Source: a virus. From it: a DNA stretch of 64,000 nucleotides. The stretch is taken from IMG/VR virus record IMGVR_UViG_3300044691_000535, positions 1-64,000 of that record; one strand, given 5' to 3'. Under the pieces are notes generated by a model. That model saw only the letters and a program-made list of their open reading frames with translations, searched no databases and was not told the origin of the DNA. The position numbers and the translations under genes were made by a program. The first letter of the stretch is position 1. Each line of letters opens with the position of its first letter. Positions 15,695 to 22,701 of the stretch are shown one piece after another.

Positions 15695-15756
15695 TAAACA
15701 AGCCGTTTAGGTCTGTGTTACACGGCACGTTGACTTATCATTAAACGCCATGTTTA
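15695..15756. promoter_or_regulatory. Two repressor/Cro operators (OR-like)
   Basis: TAAACA-AGC-CGTTTA (15695-15709) and TAAACG-CCA-TGTTTA (15742-15756) share the 6-3-6 pattern of the leftward operators; the second extends to ATTAAAC/GTTTAAT arms (15740-15758). They sit between divergent repressor and Cro-like genes, and the second overlaps the rightward -10. Confidence 0.7.
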
Positions 15757-15758
15757 AT
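15730..15758 (+). promoter_or_regulatory. Predicted rightward early promoter (PR-like)
   Basis: TTGACT (15730-15735), 17-base spacer, TTTAAT (15753-15758). Expected transcription start near 15764-15766, which coincides with the ATG of the Cro-like gene at 15765. The operator at 15742-15756 covers the spacer and -10. Confidence 0.65.
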
Positions 15759-15764
15759 GGTCGT

Positions 15765-16001
15765 ATGGGCATAGACGAGACAAAGGCTTTGATCGCCGCC
15801 GCTGGCGGCATTACGGCATTCGGAAAGCTGCTGGGCATCGATGGTGACGAGGGTTTTCAGCAGCGCGTCGACAATTGGAAACGGCGCGGCCTGCCCTCCG
15901 AAGTGGTCCTCGAACACTATGAACTGATTCAGAAATTGCGCGCCGATGCTGCGGCCGCACGCGATCACGGCGCCTCTGGCGCCAGCACAGCGTCCGCCTA
16001 G
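15765..16001 (+). CDS. Cro/YdaS-like DNA-binding protein
   Basis: 78 residues from ATG 15765; the in-frame ATG at 15750 lies inside the -10/operator and upstream of the predicted transcript start. The HTH-like core (TKALIAAAGGITAFGKLLG...RVDNWKRRGLPSEVVLEHYEL) matches YdaS/Cro-type regulators. First gene of the rightward operon, so it probably represses the CI-type gene to commit to lytic growth. The message appears leaderless. Confidence 0.78.
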   Translation: MGIDETKALIAAAGGITAFGKLLGIDGDEGFQQRVDNWKRRGLPSEVVLEHYELIQKLRADAAAARDHGASGASTASA

Positions 16002-16010
16002 TTGGTTGTT

Positions 16011-16112
16011 ATGTCGACCATCGTGCCACAGCGCAGCAATCTGGGTAGCGCGACTCGACATAAGCTGCCAAACCTGGACTTTCGTCTCGGGCGTCAGAGG
16101 AGGGCCTCCTAA
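16011..16112 (+). CDS. Possible tiny basic peptide (33 residues)
   Basis: ATG 16011 to TAA 16112 in the 210-base gap after the Cro-like gene. Basic (STIVPQRSNLGSATRHKLPN...), weak ribosome binding site. A gene here would fill an otherwise empty early-operon gap, but the evidence is thin. I see nothing else in 16113-16211. Confidence 0.25.
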   Translation: MSTIVPQRSNLGSATRHKLPNLDFRLGRQRRAS

Positions 16113-16211
16113 CTCCTAGCCCGCGCCTCGCACGGCAAGCAGGCTCAAATAAACCTAACTTCGAACGAAGACTGCACGCTTGGTCGCGCTGCGGTCGGGG
16201 GATCTTAAAAC

Positions 16212-16595
16212 ATGTCGGCTGCAGACCGTCCGCACCTGGGCCAACTCAACTTGGCCGCGCAAGGGGACTACAAGCGCGTGCTGTTCGTGTGCAGCGGCGG
16301 CATGCTCCGAAGCGCCACGGCCGCTCAGTGGGCAGCCACCGTGCTCGACTGGAACACGCGCAGTTGCGGCACGCTGGAGTGCGCGTTGCCGCCGCCGCAC
16401 GCCAATCTCATCGAGTGGGCGCAAGTCATCTACTGCATGGAGCCGCACCATCGGGATGCGCTGGCTTACAAGTTTCCATGGGCGCTCGACAAGATGGAAG
16501 TGCTCGACATCCCGGACCGGTTTGAGTACCGGCACCCGGAGTTGGTCGCGTGGCTGGAGACGCGGTTTGCGGCAGAGATGGAGAAGGCGTCGTGA
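16212..16595 (+). CDS. Low-molecular-weight protein-tyrosine-phosphatase-like protein
   Basis: 127 residues. The active-site P-loop C-x5-R-S is present at Cys27-Arg33-Ser34 (VLFVCSGGMLRSATAAQ). The downstream VIYCMEPHHRDALAYKFP and VLDIPDRFEYRHPELVAWL segments fit the compact LMW-phosphatase-like fold seen in bacteria and some phages. It would hydrolyse phosphotyrosine or a small phosphoester by a cysteine-phosphate intermediate; the substrate is unknown. An early position suggests a host-takeover role (inference). Confidence 0.75.
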   Translation: MSAADRPHLGQLNLAAQGDYKRVLFVCSGGMLRSATAAQWAATVLDWNTRSCGTLECALPPPHANLIEWAQVIYCMEPHHRDALAYKFPWALDKMEVLDIPDRFEYRHPELVAWLETRFAAEMEKAS

Positions 16596-16786
16596 GAGCC
16601 ATCATTCCGCCCATGCGACGAGTACCCGAGGGCGCCTCGGATCAAGTACGCCGCGCGATGCATCGTCAGGCCGTCGCAGAGTTGGTTCGCTACAACCCGC
16701 ATAGCTTTCTACCGCCCGGTGTGAAGCGGCGCTGGTGGCATCGGTTGATTGGGCTGAATGAGTATCCGAAGGTGCTACTGCCATGA
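16592..16786 (+). CDS. Small basic hypothetical protein
   Basis: 64 residues from GTG 16592, overlapping the phosphatase stop (GTGA). Rich in Arg/His/Pro (MRRVPEGASDQVRRAMHRQ, PPGVKRRWWHRLIG). No domain recognised. Confidence 0.55.
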   Translation: MRAIIPPMRRVPEGASDQVRRAMHRQAVAELVRYNPHSFLPPGVKRRWWHRLIGLNEYPKVLLP

Positions 16787-16917
16787 ACCCGCCGCACCTG
16801 CCGCGCGATCCGCCGCCCTCAATTGCCTTGGTGTTGGTCACCTTGCTGGTGGGCGTTGCGGTGTGTTTTGGCAGCGTGTTGGTGGCGATTCGGGTGGTGG
16901 ACTGGTGGCGCGGATGA
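16783..16917 (+). CDS. Small membrane protein (44 residues)
   Basis: ATG 16783 overlaps the preceding stop (ATGA). Pro-rich N-terminus, then a membrane span (ALVLVTLLVGVAVCFGSVLVAI) and a short RVVDWWRG end. Last gene before the opposite-strand toxin-antitoxin pair. Function unknown. Confidence 0.55.
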   Translation: MNPPHLPRDPPPSIALVLVTLLVGVAVCFGSVLVAIRVVDWWRG

Positions 16918-16922
16918 ATATC

Positions 16923-17231
16923 TCAGGCCGCCTCAGCCCGAAAGCGCAGGCCCAGCGCCTTCATCACCTTGAGCACCGTGTCCCAACTCGGGTTGCCGTC
17001 CTTCGAGAGCGCCTTGTAGAGCGCCTGGCGGGTGAGGCCGGTGTCCTTCGCGAGCTGAATCATGCCACGCGCGCGCGCCACGGTGCCCAGGGCGCTCGCG
17101 AGGAATGCCACATCATCGGGGGCTTCCTCGAGGGCCGCCCCGAGATAAGCGAGGATGTCTTCTTCCGATTTCAGATAGTCCGCACTGTCATAGCGCGTGA
17201 AGACTTCCGGGGTCCGTTTCTTTGCTGTCAT
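16923..17231 (-). CDS. Antitoxin, HTH addiction-module antidote
   Basis: 102 residues. The pattern FTRYDSADYLKSEEDILAYL...GTVARARGMIQLAKDTGLTRQALYKAL...GNPSWDTVLKVMKALGL is the HTH antidote family that pairs with RelE-fold killers of the HI1419/HI1420 type. It would neutralise the toxin encoded just upstream and repress their shared promoter. Starts 3 bases after the toxin stop. Toxin-first order is usual for this subfamily. Confidence 0.85.
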   Translation of the reverse strand: MTAKKRTPEVFTRYDSADYLKSEEDILAYLGAALEEAPDDVAFLASALGTVARARGMIQLAKDTGLTRQALYKALSKDGNPSWDTVLKVMKALGLRFRAEAA

Positions 17232-17234
17232 GTG

Positions 17235-17528
17235 TCATCTCCAACTTTTGAGCAACTGAATGGCGCGCTTGATATCGGCATTCTGCGTACGCTTATCGCC
17301 ACCGGCCAGCAACAACAATGTTGTGTTGCCCCGTTGCGCGAAGTACACGCGGTAGCCTGGGCCGTAGTCGATTCGCATCTCGCTCACGCCTGCACCCACC
17401 GGCTTGACGTCCCCGGGGTTACCGAAGCCCAAGCGGTCCACGCGCACAGCAATCCGAGCCCGTGCCTGCCGATCTCGGAGCCCCTCGAACCAGTCGTTGT
17501 AGGTGGCGGATTTCAGGACTTCGAGCAT
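17235..17528 (-). CDS. RelE/HigB-like toxin, addiction-module killer
   Basis: 97 residues. Typical features are TYNDWFEGLRDRQARARI near the N-terminus, GNPGDVKPVGAGVSEMRIDYGPGYRVYF in the core and GGDKRTQNADIKRAIQLLKSW at the C-terminus, the Gp49/HI1419-type RelE fold. Such toxins cleave mRNA on the ribosome. Read against the surrounding rightward genes, so it is an independently expressed stability or abortive-infection cassette. Confidence 0.85.
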   Translation of the reverse strand: MLEVLKSATYNDWFEGLRDRQARARIAVRVDRLGFGNPGDVKPVGAGVSEMRIDYGPGYRVYFAQRGNTTLLLLAGGDKRTQNADIKRAIQLLKSWR

Positions 17529-17596
17529 GGGACGAGTGTAAACCGCAGTTGTCTGTTTGTCAACTGTAAGAGACAGATGGCACGTAGGTGGTGGGG

Positions 17597-17698
17597 ATGA
17601 GCCACGAAGAATTTGACCCTATTCGCCGCGTCCATACGAGACACCATGCTCGTGCCCGGGATGACTCGGGCCGCGGCGATCTCATTCGAGGCGGATGA
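17597..17698 (+). CDS. Tiny hypothetical protein (33 residues)
   Basis: ATG 17597 follows a GGTGGTGGGG run; the stop overlaps the nuclease start (ATGA at 17695). His/Arg-rich (FDPIRRVHTRHHARARDD). Coupling suggests it is translated; function unknown. The toxin promoter region lies just upstream. Confidence 0.4.
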   Translation: MSHEEFDPIRRVHTRHHARARDDSGRGDLIRGG

Positions 17699-18195
17699 TG
17701 GATACGCTCACACCCATTCCAACACGCTTCGATGGCATCCTGTTTCGTTCGCGCACCGAAGCTCGGTGGGCTGTTCTGTTCAAGCATTTAGACCTTAAGT
17801 ATCGATACGAGGACGAGGGTTTTCAACTTCCCTCATTCTGGTACCTGCCGGACTTTTGGCTGCCTGAGTGGCGCGCGTTCGCTGAGGTCAAGGGTAGTTG
17901 GGAGCAGTGGGATGCTATCGCCTTGGGGAAGGCTCGCGAACTGGCGGTTGGTTCGGGTCGACCGGTTCTCCTATTGGACGAGCTCGAGCCCAACAATCTC
18001 TATGTGCGCACGCTGGCGCAAGACGGTTGTGAATTTCTCGCGGACATTCCTAATTCAATGGTGCGGGGTCGTCTGTGGTACGAAACTGAGGCGGTTGCGA
18101 ATCGCGATGAATGGTCCATCGCTTCCGATACCGACTGGCAGGAAGCCGTCTCCCGAGCCGCGCTCTGGCGGTTTGATCATCGTGCGCGCCGTTAA
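17695..18195 (+). CDS. PD-(D/E)XK-type nuclease-like protein
   Basis: 166 residues. RSRTEARWAVLFKHL (Glu), then YLPDFWLPEWRAFAEVKGSW gives the D...E-x-K active site of the restriction-endonuclease fold. The C-terminal half is variable. Similar single-domain nucleases occur near phage replication genes; cleavage target unknown. Its stop overlaps the primase-helicase start by one base. Confidence 0.72.
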   Translation: MMDTLTPIPTRFDGILFRSRTEARWAVLFKHLDLKYRYEDEGFQLPSFWYLPDFWLPEWRAFAEVKGSWEQWDAIALGKARELAVGSGRPVLLLDELEPNNLYVRTLAQDGCEFLADIPNSMVRGRLWYETEAVANRDEWSIASDTDWQEAVSRAALWRFDHRARR

Positions 18196-20039
18196 TGGTG
18201 GCGCGAGCACAGGAGGGCGCCTGGTCGGCCGAGCGCTGTGCGAGGCTGTTGAGCAAGCCCAAGAAGAGTCCCACGGGCTGGAAGGCCTGCTGCCCCGCGC
18301 ACGAGGATTCAGAACCCTCCTTGTTCCTGGCGGATGGAGACGACGGGCTCGCGCTGGTGTGTTACGCCGGCTGCGACTATCGCAACATCGTGCAGGCGCT
18401 CGAGGCGAAGGGCGCGGTGGTCAATCCGTCGCACGATCGCTCCATTATTCCTGCAGAGCATTTCCAACTCGGCGGCTACCACAGTTACTGGGATTACCGG
18501 GATGCCAGCGGCCGACTGCTGATGCGGATCTGTCGCTGGGAACAGCCGGACGGCAAGAAGGATATCCGCCCGCTGATTCGCGATATCGACGGATGGAAGT
18601 GGGGGCATCACCCCAATCCAAGACCGCTGTTCCAACTCGACAGGCTGGCGAACGAGCCGGATGCGCCGGTGATCATTACCGAGGGCGAGAAGACCGCCAG
18701 CGCGGCGCAGAAGCTCTTCCCGGAACACGTTTCGACGACGTGGCCGGGCGGCGCGCAGGCGATGGGGCAGGCGGATTGGTCGCCGCTCACCGGCCGCACG
18801 GTTGTCATCGTGCCGGACTGCGATTCACCTGGGCGCAAAGCCATGGCCTGGGTGGTGCAACATCTCAAGGCCGTCGCGCAAAACGTGCGGGTCGTCGATC
18901 CGGGGCGCCTCGCCAAGGACTTGCCCAAGGGCTGGGATTTGGCGGATGCGCTATACGAGGGACGAGATGTCTCGCAGTGGTTGCTGCCCGAGAAGGCACC
19001 CCCGCCGCGGCTCATCGAGTTGGGTTTCACGGTCAAGGAAGCCTGCGCGCATACCGACCTGCCGTATCTGGTCAAGGAGATGTTCGACCGCGGTCAGGTC
19101 ATCGTGTTGTGGGGCGCACCCGGCAGCGGCAAAACCTTCGTAGCGCTGCATTTGGCGTCCCACATCGGCGCGGGTCTCGCCTGGGCCGGGCGACGCGTGA
19201 AGCGCGGAATTGTGTTCTACATTTGCGCGGAATCGACGCGCAAACGGTTGGAAAATCGAGTGATCGTCTTGCGGGAGAAGTATCCCGAGCTCACCGATGC
19301 TCTGGTCTTTTTCGTCCCCGTTCAACTCAACCTGCTCAGTGGTGCGTCCGATCTCGAAGATGTCCTTGCTGCGTGCAAGGCGCTCGAATCCCAGATGGGA
19401 GAGCAGGTGGCTTTGATCGTCGTCGATACGCTCTCCGTGACGTTCGGCGGTGGGGACGAGAACGGACCTGAGGATATGGGCTTGTACGTCTCCAACATCA
19501 AACGATTGAAGGACATCACCGGGGCGGCGGTGCTCATTGTGCACCATTCCGGCAAGGATGAATCCCGCGGGATGCGGGGGCACTCTGCGTTGCTGGGAGC
19601 CTTGGATGCGGAGTTGATTGTCGAGAAACTGGATGCGACCCCAGGGTGGCCGTCGCGAATGTTGAAGTCCGGCAAGTTGCGCGAAGGCCAGTCCAATGCG
19701 GATATCTTCCCGTTCGACCTCGAGGTGCGCTCCTTGGGGTTAGACCCAGATGGTGATGTCGTGAGTACCTGCGTAGTGATGCCTGCGAGCGTCAGCGCCG
19801 AGAGGTTACGGCGTCCGTCAGTGGGAACACAGGCGAAGCTGTTGAGCGCTCTAGAACGAGCTCACCGGGGCGGGCAGCCGGTGTGGACGGACAAGGAAAT
19901 TCGGGAGATCGCTAAAGCCCATATGGGTCGCAATGCCATCACCCAAGCCATCCTGGCCTTGGCGGACGGTGGATTCCTCAGGCAATCAGTCGGTGGATTT
20001 ATTTTGGCTTCGCCCCCTGAATTAAGGGGTCAGCCTTGA
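18195..20039 (+). CDS. Phage primase-helicase (zinc finger, TOPRIM, RepA-like ATPase)
   Basis: 614 residues. N-terminal CHC2-like zinc site (Cys33-His36...Cys56, Cys60). TOPRIM domain around residues 155-230 (VIITEGEKTASAAQKLFP and VVIVPDCDSPGRKAM). A RecA-fold ATPase follows, with Walker A LWGAPGSGKTFVAL near residue 313 and Walker B VALIVVDTLSV near 415, ending in a winged-helix-like tail (KEIREIAKAHMGRNAITQAI). Combines primer synthesis and fork unwinding, as in T7 gp4-type proteins. The repeat cluster immediately downstream is a plausible loading site. Confidence 0.88.
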   Translation: MVARAQEGAWSAERCARLLSKPKKSPTGWKACCPAHEDSEPSLFLADGDDGLALVCYAGCDYRNIVQALEAKGAVVNPSHDRSIIPAEHFQLGGYHSYWDYRDASGRLLMRICRWEQPDGKKDIRPLIRDIDGWKWGHHPNPRPLFQLDRLANEPDAPVIITEGEKTASAAQKLFPEHVSTTWPGGAQAMGQADWSPLTGRTVVIVPDCDSPGRKAMAWVVQHLKAVAQNVRVVDPGRLAKDLPKGWDLADALYEGRDVSQWLLPEKAPPPRLIELGFTVKEACAHTDLPYLVKEMFDRGQVIVLWGAPGSGKTFVALHLASHIGAGLAWAGRRVKRGIVFYICAESTRKRLENRVIVLREKYPELTDALVFFVPVQLNLLSGASDLEDVLAACKALESQMGEQVALIVVDTLSVTFGGGDENGPEDMGLYVSNIKRLKDITGAAVLIVHHSGKDESRGMRGHSALLGALDAELIVEKLDATPGWPSRMLKSGKLREGQSNADIFPFDLEVRSLGLDPDGDVVSTCVVMPASVSAERLRRPSVGTQAKLLSALERAHRGGQPVWTDKEIREIAKAHMGRNAITQAILALADGGFLRQSVGGFILASPPELRGQP

Positions 20040-20045
20040 TATATC

Positions 20046-20285
20046 TGCACGATTTGCACTTTTGGTGTTGGTCTAAATCGACCCACTTGTGACTTCTTTA
20101 AAACATGGCAATTAGGATTTAAATCAATGACTTATGATTTGTGTGTTGGGGTGTTTCGGGGTATGCACGATCTGCACGCCCCCTTTAGGGGGAGCGTGCA
20201 TATGCAGGATCGTGCATGCCCCCGAGTACACCGGATGCACGATTTGCACTATTTCCAACAGTGCAGACACCGTGCAGATCGTGCA
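20046..20285. repeat. Iteron-like repeat cluster, candidate replication origin
   Basis: The 14-mer TGCACGAT(T/C)TGCAC occurs at 20046-20059, 20164-20177 and 20236-20249, and inverted at 20272-20285. A degenerate inverted copy with one extra base lies at 20203-20216. The interval is the largest non-coding gap in the rightward early region, contains an AT-rich stretch (20095-20145) and follows the primase-helicase gene. This fits an iteron origin. Binding sites of a transcription factor are the main alternative. Confidence 0.65.
20173..20200. other. Strong inverted repeat inside the iteron cluster
   Basis: TGCACGC (20173-20179) pairs with GCGTGCA (20194-20200), and CCCC (20180-20183) with GGGG (20189-20192), with one bulged base and a short loop. 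It could extrude as a cruciform or mark the initiation point; the outer arms share the TGCACG element of the iterons. Confidence 0.5.
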
Positions 20286-20302
20286 CAGGTGGAAATCACC
20301 CC

Positions 20303-20683
20303 ATGAGCGGGGAACTGAAACAGCGCTTCGGGTCCGCGGTCGGCGGGGAACGGAAGGAAACCTCATCGGCGCAGCCAGCTCCCGGGGAAACCCTGCCGCT
20401 GCTGTTCAATCTCGAGGCGGAAGCCTGGCTCACCGAGCGGCTGAAGGATCACGGGGTAGATCTCTACGCCGATGGTCCGGTCTTCACGCACTTTCGCGAC
20501 CGGCTGCGCAAGGTCATCACGGACAACCGGATCGAGTCCGTCATCATCGGTCGTCGTGAAGGCAAGCCTGAGACCTATGCCGCCTGTTTCGAGCGACTCT
20601 ACGAGCAGCCGCTGAAGGTGAAGGCGAGTAAACAACAATCGAAGGTTCCACGTGGAACCAACACACTCCAGGAATCAACATGA
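20303..20683 (+). CDS. Hypothetical protein after the origin-like region
   Basis: 126 residues from ATG 20303 with AGGTGG upstream. An upstream in-frame ATG at 20216 lies within the repeats and is less likely. Contains LEAEAWLTERLKDHGVDLYADGPVFTHFRDRLRKVI and TYAACFERLYEQPL, a mostly helical protein found near replication genes. The parS-like palindrome overlaps its 3' end. Function unknown. Confidence 0.6.
   Translation: MSGELKQRFGSAVGGERKETSSAQPAPGETLPLLFNLEAEAWLTERLKDHGVDLYADGPVFTHFRDRLRKVITDNRIESVIIGRREGKPETYAACFERLYEQPLKVKASKQQSKVPRGTNTLQEST
20644..20659. promoter_or_regulatory. parS-like palindrome GGTTCCACGTGGAACC
   Basis: A 16-base perfect palindrome inside the 3' end of the preceding gene, 20 bases before the metallopeptidase ATG. 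Its 14-base core is identical to the site at 4628-4641. Confidence 0.5.
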
Positions 20684-21516
20684 AAACCTATTCTCCCGCT
20701 CCCGATGTTCACGATGTGCTCAACCACATCGCCTACGAGTATCACATCGAGTTGGCTGGCGTAAAAATCGCGACGTTGTTCGCGTTTGATGATGAAAGCT
20801 CGCTGCCGACTCTCAAGCATCAGGGCTATCCGGCGCAGGCCATCGCACGCATCGTCTCGGTGCGGGACCGCGCACTCGGAATGGCGGATGCCAACATCAT
20901 CGTAGACCGGGCCAGTTGGCTCACGCTTTCGCAGCCTCAGCGCGAGGCGCTCCTCGACCATGAACTGACGCATCTCACGCGCAAGCTAGACGATGAATCC
21001 GGACAGCCGCTCGCCGACGTGCTGGGGCGCCCGAAGCTGGCAATACGACAGCATGACCACCAGTTTGGTTGGTTCGATGAGATTGCGCAGCGGCATGGCG
21101 ATGCAAGTCCGGAAGTCAGGCAGGCCAAGCGCTTGATGGAATCCTCGGGGCAGTTGTATTTCAATTTCGGCCCGCGCACCACTACCCCGCTCTACGGCAA
21201 TGTCCCCGTTCGCGATGAGACACACGTCTGGTGGCAGCACGGCACAAGTGGCGAGCAATCCAACGGCCCGCGCTGCGACTTACCGCAAGGCTGTGTTGAG
21301 ATCGACCCACCGGCGGGCAGCCAGAGCGAAGCGCAGCAAACCGCGGAGCGCATCGCCGCCGCGGCCGGTGAGGGCGGCACACCGGATGACTCAGCCGACT
21401 TCGAGGCGGGGCTTGCCAAACAGGTGGGTGCCCGCAAGAAACGCGGCAGCCACGTGATCGATGGGCGCTCGGAGCGGGTGAAGCATCAGGACAGCAAACG
21501 CGATGGGGCGCACTAA
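20680..21516 (+). CDS. Putative phage metallopeptidase
   Basis: 278 residues. Zinc-protease motif HExxH at His94-Glu95-x2-His98 (LLDHELTHL), preceded by DRALGMADANIIVDRASW, the pattern of the phage metallopeptidase domain (PF18894-type). The C-terminal 100 residues are low complexity and basic. Substrate unknown; a role in processing host or phage proteins is possible. Starts with ATGA overlap on the preceding gene. Confidence 0.75.
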   Translation: MKTYSPAPDVHDVLNHIAYEYHIELAGVKIATLFAFDDESSLPTLKHQGYPAQAIARIVSVRDRALGMADANIIVDRASWLTLSQPQREALLDHELTHLTRKLDDESGQPLADVLGRPKLAIRQHDHQFGWFDEIAQRHGDASPEVRQAKRLMESSGQLYFNFGPRTTTPLYGNVPVRDETHVWWQHGTSGEQSNGPRCDLPQGCVEIDPPAGSQSEAQQTAERIAAAAGEGGTPDDSADFEAGLAKQVGARKKRGSHVIDGRSERVKHQDSKRDGAH

Positions 21517-21517
21517 C

Positions 21518-21976
21518 ATGGACGCCGCACTGATGCATCAGACCGCGCCCTTTCCACAGGCGCTCGCGGATCTGGTGTTGCGCCTGTCGTATCGTCCCGG
21601 CTGGGGGTTCCGGCTCGCCAACATCGATCGCGACAAGGACGGCGAGGGGAGCGTTGTTGGCTCGGGACTGACACTCGATGTCCTCACGCGCGGCTACAAC
21701 AGTTACCAACCCAGTGACGGGGAGACGTACCGGGTCCACCATTACTTCATCGTTCCGGCGGCGACGTACGATGCACACGCTTGGCGGCGCTGGCTGTTCG
21801 ACCGTCTCGTGGATGTCGAGACCCACGAGTGCATGGAATTTTTCAAGATCGACTCAAGTCGGCCGTTCGCGCCTTCACACGGCCCGGGTAACAGTCCATA
21901 TACGGTCAGAGAGCGCCAGACCGAGGCCGATGCCCATACGATGTTTGATGGCACTGCGACGCAGGGGACGGTATGA
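21518..21976 (+). CDS. Conserved phage protein of unknown function
   Basis: 152 residues from ATG 21518 (just after the previous stop; ATG 21503 possible). Segment YRVHHYFIVPAATYDAHAWRRWLFD and VETHECMEFF...RPFAPSHGPGNSPY is well conserved among small proteins of diverse actinobacterial and proteobacterial phages as I recall them, but none has an assigned function. Confidence 0.65.
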   Translation: MDAALMHQTAPFPQALADLVLRLSYRPGWGFRLANIDRDKDGEGSVVGSGLTLDVLTRGYNSYQPSDGETYRVHHYFIVPAATYDAHAWRRWLFDRLVDVETHECMEFFKIDSSRPFAPSHGPGNSPYTVRERQTEADAHTMFDGTATQGTV

Positions 21977-22004
21977 ATAAAACTCATAGTCGAGGAGCAC
22001 TAAC

Positions 22005-22208
22005 ATGGGCGTAGTCAACTTGCCGAAAGTCGAAGTGGTCACGTGGGCCGTGTACCAACCCGGTCAGTTCTCACCGGTCGCCTGGGTCGAGGCGAGCAGC
22101 TATGAGGTCGACGCGGAGACGCACATCCTGACCTTCCATCGTGACGGCAAGGTGCAGAGCGTATGGCATAGTTGGTGTCACATCGAGAGACAGGAGGAGT
22201 CGCACTGA
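22005..22208 (+). CDS. Small hypothetical protein
   Basis: 67 residues, beta-rich (VEVVTWAVYQPGQFSPVAWVEASSYE). GAGGAG lies 8 bases before the ATG. No domain recognised. Confidence 0.5.
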   Translation: MGVVNLPKVEVVTWAVYQPGQFSPVAWVEASSYEVDAETHILTFHRDGKVQSVWHSWCHIERQEESH

Positions 22209-22209
22209 G

Positions 22210-22701
22210 ATGACAAAGCCAATTCCCTTGACGCAATGGCAAGCAGCAACATTGCCAGAAGAATTACCGCGTCACATACGTCGTAGCATCGCCAAAGGTC
22301 CGGATGGATGTTGGCTGTGGATTCGATCAAAGAGTCGCGATGGATACGGCTGGACGAGTTTCGATAACAAAACATACCAAGCGCATCGGTTGGTTTATAC
22401 GCTTTTGCGTGGCAAGCCACGTAAGGACTTGCAACTGGACCATCTATGCAGAGTGCGTCACTGTGTCAATCCAAATCATCTGGAGCCGGTAACATGTCTG
22501 AAAAATCTCATGAGGTCTCCACTGACTCCGGCTGGAATGGAGACATGCGCGAAAGGTCATCAGTTCATACACAACGGTCATCAGCGCCGATGCCCAACAT
22601 GTCTAGCGGAATACGAGGCAACGGAAGAAAGGCGGCAGAAACGGCGCAGGGATTGGAGGAATTGGTTTGCCCGTCAAAAAGCCAAACAAGCAACTGTGTG
22701 A
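22210..22701 (+). CDS. HNH endonuclease (probable homing type)
   Basis: 163 residues. GCWLWIRSKSRDGYGWTSF, AHRLVYTLLRGK, then DHLCRVRHCVNPNHLEPVT gives the HNH core common to phage homing endonucleases. A C-terminal C-x2-G-H...C-x2-C set (CAKGHQFIHNGHQRRCPTC) is a zinc finger. Its AT-richer codons and Lys content differ from neighbours, suggesting recent arrival. Overlaps RusA by GTGA. Confidence 0.82.
   Translation: MTKPIPLTQWQAATLPEELPRHIRRSIAKGPDGCWLWIRSKSRDGYGWTSFDNKTYQAHRLVYTLLRGKPRKDLQLDHLCRVRHCVNPNHLEPVTCLKNLMRSPLTPAGMETCAKGHQFIHNGHQRRCPTCLAEYEATEERRQKRRRDWRNWFARQKAKQATV

Noticed and set aside
15750-15764. Upstream ATG (15750) as the start of the Cro-like gene
   Set aside because: It lies within the operator and -10 region, before the predicted transcript start.
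17912-19471. 519-residue frame overlapping the primase-helicase
   Set aside because: Arg/Gly-rich shadow of the primase-helicase, which has zinc, TOPRIM and Walker motifs.
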